Shown here: positions 14,570-20,090 of the stretch, piece after piece
Position numbering within the stretch: the first letter of the stretch is position 1
Layout of the letters: each line of letters starts with the position of its first letter
Assembly (NCBI GenBank): GCA_031283025.1
Contig: JAITCP010000110.1
Coordinates: 1 to 20,090, forward strand
Source of the DNA: Spirochaetaceae bacterium
GTDB taxonomy: Bacteria; Spirochaetota; Spirochaetia; Treponematales; Breznakiellaceae
DNA length: 20,090 bases
Direction: 5' to 3'
Position numbers and translations under genes: made by a program
Notes under the pieces: generated by a model
Databases searched by the model: none
Told to the model about the DNA's origin: nothing
What the model saw: only the letters and a program-made list of their open reading frames with translations

Positions 14570-16225
14570 ATGCGAAGCAAAAAGTTTGTTTTAACGGCGC
14601 TTGTTATTTTTACAATGAGCGGCGCTGTTGTACATTCTCAGGTACAGTCGGTCGAGGATACTATTACTCCCACTCCGCAGTTTCAGGATCACGGGGGAGT
14701 AACGCCCTGGTTCTGGATAGGCGTTCAGACGGTTTTTTCCGGCGGTTATAATATTGAAACCGGAGCGGCGGGCTTCCGTAACTATGGCGGCGATAATAAC
14801 ACTTACGCATCTTTCAATCTGGCCTTTGTGGACAGCCATTACCAAACCCCCAAATTTTATGAGGTTCCAAGAACTCTGGACCCCAATGCCTGGACCGGTC
14901 ATTTTGTTATGATGAATTTTACAACCCGCATTAACAGTTGGGAACAAAGTGAAGGTGCAGTAGAAAATAATGCACCCGCCTGGTTGGCGGAGATTACCGG
15001 CATGGGCTACCGTATTGGTTTCTTTACTCAGGCGGCAAACCTTGTAGGCGGCCTCTATGATTATGGTACTGGCAGTAGTGAGGGCAGCCGTAAGCCTATC
15101 ACAAAGATTTCCGGCGGTAATAAGGTGCTTAATTTAGGCGCAGGGCAACTTGGTCAGCTTTACTATGAGAAAGCCAATGACACCTATGTTACGACAACAT
15201 ATACTACTTCAAACGGCGCTATTTGGTATACCGGTTATGAACAAAAAGATTTGTGGAATGTCTACTTAACCATGCTTTCGGAAGGCAATGTTAGTTCAGA
15301 TGTTTCAGACGGAAAAAATAAAGGTATTGCCGGGGTGGTGGATTTTGGCGTTTCTCCCTTTGGGGTTATTACCGATGAAGAGGCCCCGCTGACCTTTAAT
15401 GTTTCCGGGAATTTTATCGGCGGATTTGGTTGGAAAAATACCGGTACTGATACAAAAAATGTTGGCTTTGGCCTTAAGGGAGAGGCCGGTGTATGGCTGG
15501 TTGATAATTGGGTTTTATCCCCCGTTGTTGCCTTTGACGGAAAACTTGACATGAACAATGAGTTTTTCTGGAAAGCCGGCGGCGGCCTTACATTCCAGTT
15601 CAGCGGAATGCGCTGGGTAAATGACGATTGGGGTGATTTGAAAAACAATGGCGCCCCAAGTACGGCAGTATACCCTTTAATTGATTATCGCTATGAAAAC
15701 AACAAGATATTGAAATACGCCTATGCACAAGTGTATGGGGCATATTCGGAAGAAAGAGATTTAAATATGCTTTTCCGGATTGAAGAACCGGACGGAAATG
15801 CGGGCTTCCACGAAAAACTTGGGCTTCTGGGTGAATTCCGTTGGTATAACATGATGGAAAAAAAGCCAACCGCTCCCATGAAATGGGAGGCCCAGGGACG
15901 GGTTTCATGGGATGTAAATATACAGCAATACCTGATCACCCCCTATCTGCGGGGATACATCAACGACGATTCAGTGTTAAAACTGCGGCTGGGGGCCTAT
16001 GCCAACATCATCCCCTTTACTTGTTTTGAACTTGCCTATACGTCGGCTAATCTGAATAAGGGAGTTAATGTCAGACAGGCTTTTAGGGGTAATCCATCGT
16101 ATAAAAGCAACTTTGATGCCGGGCGTATAGAATTAATTGTAATTCTAAAATCCGATGATATTCGGCCCCAGGTTCCCAAGCGGATGAGCGACTGGAACTA
16201 TCCGAGTGAGATTCAGAATTTCTAG
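14570..16225 (+). CDS. Putative outer-membrane beta-barrel protein
   Basis: 551 residues from the ATG at 14570, which has GGAGG five bases upstream; longer in-frame starts run into element E6. A signal peptide ends near VVHSQ. The mature protein is rich in glycine, asparagine and aromatic residues in alternating patterns (for example FGLKGEAGVWLVDNWVLSP and WKAGGGLTFQFSG) and ends in phenylalanine, all consistent with a barrel inserted into the outer membrane. No named family was recognised with confidence, though large glycine/aromatic barrels of this kind are common in treponemes next to sugar uptake genes. Its place after two secreted GH10 genes suggests a pore or binding protein for xylan fragments; this is inference. 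It could instead be a structural surface protein. Confidence 0.7.
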   Translation: MRSKKFVLTALVIFTMSGAVVHSQVQSVEDTITPTPQFQDHGGVTPWFWIGVQTVFSGGYNIETGAAGFRNYGGDNNTYASFNLAFVDSHYQTPKFYEVPRTLDPNAWTGHFVMMNFTTRINSWEQSEGAVENNAPAWLAEITGMGYRIGFFTQAANLVGGLYDYGTGSSEGSRKPITKISGGNKVLNLGAGQLGQLYYEKANDTYVTTTYTTSNGAIWYTGYEQKDLWNVYLTMLSEGNVSSDVSDGKNKGIAGVVDFGVSPFGVITDEEAPLTFNVSGNFIGGFGWKNTGTDTKNVGFGLKGEAGVWLVDNWVLSPVVAFDGKLDMNNEFFWKAGGGLTFQFSGMRWVNDDWGDLKNNGAPSTAVYPLIDYRYENNKILKYAYAQVYGAYSEERDLNMLFRIEEPDGNAGFHEKLGLLGEFRWYNMMEKKPTAPMKWEAQGRVSWDVNIQQYLITPYLRGYINDDSVLKLRLGAYANIIPFTCFELAYTSANLNKGVNVRQAFRGNPSYKSNFDAGRIELIVILKSDDIRPQVPKRMSDWNYPSEIQNF

Positions 16226-16244
16226 AACCAGCCTGCCATTGTAA

Positions 16245-16298
16245 AATTCCCTCCCGGTATGCTACACTTTACCATGTACGCTTTTCCGGGAGGGAATT
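16245..16298 (+). promoter_or_regulatory. 13-bp perfect inverted repeat that covers the TPR gene's ribosome binding site
   Basis: AATTCCCTCCCGG (16245-16257) is the exact reverse complement of CCGGGAGGGAATT (16286-16298), with a 28-base loop. The right arm contains GGGAGGG (16288-16294), the Shine-Dalgarno of the GTG start at 16301. In mRNA the stem would hide it. It may also end transcription from the outer-membrane protein gene, but there is no T tract after it. Confidence 0.7.
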
Positions 16299-16300
16299 CC

Positions 16301-17125
16301 GTGAAATATACATTCCCGGTGATTAAGGCCGTGGCGGTATTAATCGCTCTGATCGTAACCGCGGCCCTTCCCCCGCATCTTCTTTCCGCCCAGGAAACAG
16401 CGCTGAACGTAAATTTTCTCCGGGGCGAGGAATTGTTTATGCGAAACGAGCCGGAGGAGGCTCTGCCTTTTCTGGAAAAAGCCTTTGCAGAAGATGAGTC
16501 CAACCAGGAAGGGGCGCTGTACCTGGCCGTGTGCTATGAGCAATTGGATCGGTTTGAAAACGCCATAACAGTGTACCGGAAAATGCTTCCGCAGGCCGGG
16601 GACAAGACAGCGCTTGTCGCGTGTAACTTGGGGAACATTTATTTCAGGATGGGCAATACCGCCCTTGCGGAACAGTTTTATACCCAGGCAATTAGCGCCG
16701 ATCCGTCCTATGCTCCGGCTCACCTTAACCGGGCAAACACACGAGTCAGAAACGGCGACTTGCGGGACGCGTTGCCGGATTATCAAAGCTACCTTAGCCT
16801 TGATCCGGCTTCCCCCCAGCGGCCCCGGATAGAACGGCTGGTTGGCCTAATCCAGGAAATATTTGCGGAAGCGGAGATACGCAGGCTGATGGCGCAGGAA
16901 AGTTCCCGTGCAGATGCGGAAAAGCGGCAGCGGCTTATGAACGAAGAACTCGCCGCAGCCATGCCGGAAATAATTGAGACGGATATAAGCCCGGAGGAAA
17001 ATTCGGCGGTGCTTGCCGGGGAGGAAAACCCGGTAAATACCGCGGATGTATCCGGGGAAACGACCGGAGATATATCCGGTGAGCGGAGCTTAGAGTGGAG
17101 GGGAGACTCGATCCAGCGCAAGTAG
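16301..17125 (+). CDS. Exported TPR-repeat protein
   Basis: 274 residues from a GTG start with GGGAGGG six bases upstream; the ATG at 16259 in frame has no ribosome binding site and would spoil the signal peptide. A signal peptide (1-31, ending LLSAQ) is followed by about four tetratricopeptide repeats (roughly 37-172), with the usual alternation such as ALYLAVCYEQLDRFENAITVY and ACNLGNIYFRMGNTALAEQFY. After that come a charged helix and a disordered acidic C terminus. TPR domains bind other proteins, and this one probably works in the periplasm or envelope; the partner is unknown. The membrane-protein gene begins 11 bases after its stop, so the two are probably co-transcribed. Confidence 0.85.
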   Translation: MKYTFPVIKAVAVLIALIVTAALPPHLLSAQETALNVNFLRGEELFMRNEPEEALPFLEKAFAEDESNQEGALYLAVCYEQLDRFENAITVYRKMLPQAGDKTALVACNLGNIYFRMGNTALAEQFYTQAISADPSYAPAHLNRANTRVRNGDLRDALPDYQSYLSLDPASPQRPRIERLVGLIQEIFAEAEIRRLMAQESSRADAEKRQRLMNEELAAAMPEIIETDISPEENSAVLAGEENPVNTADVSGETTGDISGERSLEWRGDSIQRK

Positions 17126-17136
17126 GAGAAGCAGTT

Positions 17137-18234
17137 ATGGAAAACGGTATGGCCGGAAAACCCCGGCGTATTCAAAGTATTATTTTTGGGGCAATTTTAC
17201 TTATCCTCTTTATATTGGTGTGCCGCCTCTTTGCCCCTTTCCTTACAGTTATCCTTTGGTCTATCCTCTTTTATGTACTTCTTAAACCGCTTTATCAAAA
17301 GTGTACCGCCGGTTGTAACATAACCACCATTAAGGGAAAGATTATCCGCAATGCTCTGGCGGCGGTTTTTTCTTTTGGCACGGTAATACTAATCATAATC
17401 CCTCTTTCCTTTGTTGTTTTTCAGCTTTTCCTGCAGGTAACGGAACTGATCCGCCAGGTGCGGGATTATCTGGCCCTTCGGCCTTTCAGCGTTGACAGTT
17501 TCCTGGAAGACGTTTCCAGGATAGTCCGGGAACTTAGTTCCGAACAAATTATAATCAATGCGGATGAACTCCGTTCCAGAATTCTGGGCTTTCTGGGTAT
17601 GGGGATGCAAAGACTATTTGTGTTTTCCGGTGATGCGGCCCGCAATGTAGGCTCTTTTTTAATTAGCCTTATTTTTATGATTTTTAGCCTCTTTTTTCTT
17701 TTTGTTGACGGCGCATATCTTTCCAAACTTACCCTGCGGATTATTCCCATTCGCAAAGAGTACATCAAAGCCCTGGTAGGAAAATTCAAGGAAATCACTT
17801 TGCAGTTGGTGCTGGGGTACATTATTGTAGCTCTGGCGGAGGTGGTAACAGCGTTTATTATTTTTTCTCTTTTTAGGATTCACGGCGCTCTTGTTTTTTC
17901 GGTGTTGATCTTTTTCTTTTCTTTTTTCCCCATAATAGGTCCGGCCATAGTTTGGTTTCCGCTGGGCTTAATGCAGATTCTTAACGGAAACTTTGGGCGC
18001 GGGATTCTTTTGATGATCGTATCCAGCGCTTTTATTTCTTCTATAGAGAATTTTATTAGGCCCATTATACTGCGGGGGCGGATTCAACTGCACCCGCTGA
18101 TCATCTTTTTTGCAATCCTTGGGGGGATCAGTACATTTGGCTTTAACGGGATTATTCTGGGGCCCATGATAGTGATCATATTTCTTACCGTCTTTGATCT
18201 GTTCTTAACGGAACATAAACTGGAGCAAAAATAA
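17137..18234 (+). CDS. AI-2E/PerM-family membrane transporter
   Basis: 365 residues of an inner-membrane protein of the DUF20/AI-2E transporter family, whose members include TqsA, PerM and sodium/proton antiporters. Hydrophobic segments fall in the family's pattern: two at the N terminus (IIFGAILLILFILV and VILWSILFYVLL), one near residues 70-95, a soluble middle domain, then a cluster in the second half. Family landmarks are FFPIIGPAIVWFPLG and the ENFIRPIIL ... GGISTFGFNGIILGP region near the C terminus. The ATG at 17137 has GGAG eight bases upstream; an earlier in-frame start would overlap the TPR gene. The substrate cannot be told from sequence. It probably shares a transcript with the TPR gene and possibly the two genes downstream. 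Confidence 0.9.
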   Translation: MENGMAGKPRRIQSIIFGAILLILFILVCRLFAPFLTVILWSILFYVLLKPLYQKCTAGCNITTIKGKIIRNALAAVFSFGTVILIIIPLSFVVFQLFLQVTELIRQVRDYLALRPFSVDSFLEDVSRIVRELSSEQIIINADELRSRILGFLGMGMQRLFVFSGDAARNVGSFLISLIFMIFSLFFLFVDGAYLSKLTLRIIPIRKEYIKALVGKFKEITLQLVLGYIIVALAEVVTAFIIFSLFRIHGALVFSVLIFFFSFFPIIGPAIVWFPLGLMQILNGNFGRGILLMIVSSAFISSIENFIRPIILRGRIQLHPLIIFFAILGGISTFGFNGIILGPMIVIIFLTVFDLFLTEHKLEQK

Positions 18235-18252
18235 ACTGCGGGGGAGCTGTGC

Positions 18253-18522
18253 ATGAACGCAATTATTACCGTTGTTGGAAATGACAAGGTGGGCATTATT
18301 GCCCGTGTAAGCGCCTTTTTGGCGGAGCGGAACATCAATATAGAGGACATCAGCCAAACTATACTTTCCGGAAATTTTGTTATGATGATGATGGCTGATC
18401 TTTCCGCCAGCGCCCAGCCGCTGGATACGGTTAAGGCGGAACTTTCCGCCCTGGGGGACAGCATGGGGGTTTCCATCAGCCTGATGCATGAGAAAGTGTT
18501 TTCCGCCATGCACCGCATTTAA
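18253..18522 (+). CDS. ACT-domain protein, UPF0237 family
   Basis: An 89-residue single ACT domain. The first strand and turn VVGNDKVGIIARVSAFLAERNINIEDISQ is the classic ligand-binding half, with the Gly9-Asn10-Asp11 and Gly14 positions that contact amino acids or other small ligands in ACT dimers. GGGGAG lies six bases before the ATG. The gene ends nine bases before the DUF711 gene; the same pairing of UPF0237 and UPF0210 genes is known in streptococci and many other bacteria, so the two products probably act together, perhaps with this one as ligand sensor. The ligand and role are not established. Confidence 0.93.
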   Translation: MNAIITVVGNDKVGIIARVSAFLAERNINIEDISQTILSGNFVMMMMADLSASAQPLDTVKAELSALGDSMGVSISLMHEKVFSAMHRI

Positions 18523-18531
18523 GGAATTGCT

Positions 18532-19893
18532 ATGCTGTTTACCGCGCATGAAATAACAGAAACGGTGGATATGTTCCTCCGGCACAAGCTGGATATCCGG
18601 GCTATTACGCTGGGAGTGTCACTCCTGGACTGCGCCGCCGCCACGGGAAATGAAACCCGCAGGCGAATACGGGAAAAACTGCTGCGCATGGCAGGGCCGC
18701 TGGTAAAAACAGGCCGGGAGATCGAAACGGAGTACGGGATACCGATCATCAACAAGCGGGTGTCCGTTACTCCAATCGCTCTGGTAGCCGCCGCTTCTGA
18801 TGACGGCGATTATGCGCCTTATGCCCAACTTTTAGATAACATCGCCGTGGAACTGGGAATTGATTTTGTGGGTGGTTTTTCCGCTCTGGTACATAAAGGG
18901 TTTTCACTGGGGGATGAAAAACTCGTTGCTTCAATTCCCGCCGCCCTTGCATCCACGGAACGGGTCTGCGCTTCTGTTAATGTTGCAACTACAAAAAGCG
19001 GGATCAACATGGATGCGGTACGCCGCATGGGGGAAGTGATCAAGGCAACTGCGGAAAAGACGGCGGACAAAGACGGGCTGGGCTGCGCGAAGCTTGTGGT
19101 GTTCTGCAACGCGCCGGAAGATAATCCCTTTATGGCCGGCGCTTTCCACGGCCCCGGTGAAGCTGAAAGCTGCCTTAACGTGGGAGTCTCCGGCCCCGGC
19201 GTGATCAAGGCCGCTCTGGAATCCGAAAAGGACGCCAACTTGACTGAAATTGCGGAAATCATTAAAAAGACCGCTTTTAAAATTACCCGCATGGGTGAAC
19301 TTGTGGGAATGGAAGCAGCCCGGCGGCTGGGAGTGCCCTTTGGCATCCTGGACCTTTCTCTGGCCCCGACCCCGGAAGTGGGAGATTCTGTAGCACGAAT
19401 TCTGGAAGAGATGGGCCTGGAAACTGCGGGCACTCACGGCACTACTGCGGCTCTGGCGCTGCTTACCGACATGGTAAAAAAAGGCGGCGTCATGGCCAGC
19501 GCCAGAGTGGGGGGATTTTCCGGGGCGTTTATTCCCGTATCGGAAGATGAGGGCATGGCAGCCGCCGCCGCTTCCGGCGCAATCGGTTTGGACAAACTGG
19601 AGGCGATGACCAGCGTATGCTCGGTGGGGCTGGATATGATCGCCCTTCCCGGTAACACAAGCGCCGCCACCATTTCTGCAATCATCGCAGATGAAATGGC
19701 AATCGGCATGATAAACGGCAAAACGACCGCCGTCCGGGTAATTCCCGTGCCGGGGAAAAAAGCCGGGGATTGGGCTGAGTTTGGCGGCCTTTTGGGGAGC
19801 GCCCCCGTCATGGCCGTAAATTCCGCAAAGAGCGATGTGTTTGTCGGACGGGGAGGGCGCATCCCCGCACCTATCCACAGTTTTAGAAACTGA
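18532..19893 (+). CDS. DUF711 / UPF0210 (PFL-like) family protein
   Basis: 453 residues, the normal full length of UPF0210. The N terminus (ITETVDMFLRHKLDIRAITLGVSLLDC) and the glycine-rich blocks GVSGPGVIKAAL, AGTHGTTAALALL and GGFSGAFIPVSEDEGM are characteristic. Structures of family members show a fold related to glycyl-radical pyruvate formate-lyase barrels, but no enzymatic activity is established and the glycyl-radical motif is not evident here. No signal peptide, so cytoplasmic. AAGGA lies about six bases upstream of the ATG, and it is nine bases downstream of the ACT gene, forming a conserved pair. The stop codon overlaps a small dyad (CAGTTT/AAACTG, 19878-19892) and is followed at once by element E7. 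Confidence 0.93.
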   Translation: MLFTAHEITETVDMFLRHKLDIRAITLGVSLLDCAAATGNETRRRIREKLLRMAGPLVKTGREIETEYGIPIINKRVSVTPIALVAAASDDGDYAPYAQLLDNIAVELGIDFVGGFSALVHKGFSLGDEKLVASIPAALASTERVCASVNVATTKSGINMDAVRRMGEVIKATAEKTADKDGLGCAKLVVFCNAPEDNPFMAGAFHGPGEAESCLNVGVSGPGVIKAALESEKDANLTEIAEIIKKTAFKITRMGELVGMEAARRLGVPFGILDLSLAPTPEVGDSVARILEEMGLETAGTHGTTAALALLTDMVKKGGVMASARVGGFSGAFIPVSEDEGMAAAAASGAIGLDKLEAMTSVCSVGLDMIALPGNTSAATISAIIADEMAIGMINGKTTAVRVIPVPGKKAGDWAEFGGLLGSAPVMAVNSAKSDVFVGRGGRIPAPIHSFRN

Positions 19894-19901
19894 GCCACTT
19901 T

Positions 19902-19948
19902 TAAAAACTGAAGTTTTTAGGGAACCTCTAAAAACCGGTTGTTTTTAG
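19902..19948 (+). repeat. Palindromic element E7: hairpins A and B back to back
   Basis: Hairpin A: TAAAAAC (19902-19908) pairs with GTTTTTA (19913-19919) around TGAA. Hairpin B: CTAAAAAC (19928-19935) pairs with GTTTTTAG (19941-19948); on the opposite strand the loop is CAACCGG. The second and third arms can also pair with each other. A left outer arm GGGAACCT (19920-19927) has no matching right arm, unlike E1 and E4, where GGTTCC follows. Bases 19941-19953 are the reverse complement of 3038-3050 beside E1. Confidence 0.8.
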
Positions 19949-19958
19949 ACAATATGAA

Positions 19959-20025
19959 GTGCCTCACTGTAATAAAGACGTGAGTTCACCTACAGTGTAG
20001 GATTAGCACATATTACAGGAGGCAC
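19959..20025 (+). promoter_or_regulatory. Structured leader of the IS, hiding the transposase ribosome binding site
   Basis: GTGCCTC (19959-19965) and CTGTAATA (19967-19974) pair with TATTACAG and GAGGCAC (20011-20025): 15 pairs with one bulged A at 19966. The right arm contains the Shine-Dalgarno AGGAGG (20017-20022). Inside are GTGA/TCAC and CTACA/TGTAG dyads (19990-20000). The arrangement would limit translation of read-through mRNA; the two arms could also be a subterminal inverted repeat recognised by the transposase. Confidence 0.65.
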
Positions 20026-20028
20026 AGG

Positions 20029-20090
20029 ATGAAAAAAGTATATTACATTGGACTGGATGTCCACAAGGACAATACCCAGATGGCGGTTTT
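20029..20090 (+). CDS. IS110-family transposase, N-terminal fragment
   Basis: Only the first 20 codons and two bases lie in the window. They read MKKVYYIGLDVHKDNTQ, the first strand of the RuvC-like DEDD domain of IS110-family transposases, with Asp10 of GLDVHK as the first metal-binding residue. AGGAGG lies six bases before the ATG. IS110-family recombinases use a bridge RNA made from a non-coding end of the element to choose target and donor DNA. Whether this copy is complete cannot be seen. Confidence 0.85.
   Translation, partial: MKKVYYIGLDVHKDNTQMAV

Larger units (their letters stand above)
19954..20090 (+). mobile_element. Left end of an IS110-family insertion sequence (runs off the window)
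   Basis: The start of an IS110-type transposase lies at 20029 with a short structured leader. The left boundary is inferred: sequence shared with the palindromic family reaches 19953 and the leader stem begins at 19959, so the junction is probably between them. The right end is outside the window. A short left non-coding region fits the IS1111 group better than the IS110 group, but this is uncertain. Confidence 0.75.

Noticed and set aside
18931..19878. 315-codon minus-strand open frame opposite the DUF711 gene
   Set aside because: Shadow of a conserved full-length gene in GC-rich sequence; no recognisable motif and no ribosome binding site.
3042..19948. All palindromic elements being ordinary intrinsic terminators
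   Set aside because: Several lie between promoter and ribosome binding site or inside coding sequence, most lack a T tract, and the loops are conserved, which terminators do not need. E3 and the middle hairpin of E5 may still terminate transcription.
1..20090. tRNA or rRNA genes
   Set aside because: No cloverleaf, anticodon-arm pattern or rRNA-like stretch was seen in the short intergenic gaps.

Overview
The window looks like chromosomal DNA from a spirochaete, most likely a Treponema-type gut symbiont specialised in hemicellulose. This is inferred from the mix of lipoprotein signals with relaxed lipoboxes, a spirochaete-style outer-membrane protein, LplABC-type sugar transport genes and a LacI-like sensor fused to a histidine kinase. 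It is not based on any rRNA or marker gene. The core (about 0.7-16.2 kb) is a xylan-use locus: a soluble sensor kinase with a sugar-binding-protein-like input domain (minus strand), a large CBM-GH10-CBM9 lipoprotein xylanase, a cytoplasmic GH10 xylanase (minus strand), a NarL-type response regulator, a three-gene ABC sugar uptake operon lacking its ATPase, two more GH10 genes and a putative outer-membrane barrel protein.

Layout: 1-663, 3' part of an Rpn/PD-(D/E)XK nuclease-family gene; 736-2973 (-), LacI-like/HisKA_3 kinase; 3199-5961, multidomain xylanase; 6022-7044 (-), intracellular xylanase; 7133-7807, response regulator; 7987-11482, substrate-binding lipoprotein and two permeases; 11606-14434, two GH10 proteins, the first of which has lost the catalytic nucleophile; 14570-16225, outer-membrane protein; 16301-19893, a tightly spaced group of TPR protein, AI-2E/PerM-family membrane protein, ACT-domain protein and DUF711 protein; 19954-20090, the left end of an IS110-family insertion sequence.

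Proposed logic (inference): cell-surface xylanases cut xylan, the outer-membrane protein and the SBP/permease set bring oligosaccharides in, and the cytoplasmic GH10 finishes them. The soluble LacI-like kinase and the NarL-type regulator sense the intracellular sugar and adjust expression.

The most striking unexplained structure is a dispersed family of small palindromic elements at seven loci (3042-3152, 3252-3321, 5991-6017, 7925-7960, 11483-11585, 14440-14536, 19902-19948). Each has one or both of two hairpins: hairpin A with loop TTCA (or its reverse complement TGAA) and hairpin B with a loop close to CAACCGG. The loops stay nearly constant. The stems differ from locus to locus yet remain almost perfectly paired, and at most loci where both hairpins occur their arms resemble each other. 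One pair lies inside the N-terminal coding sequence of a xylanase, several sit just upstream of ribosome binding sites, and one directly abuts the IS110-family element.
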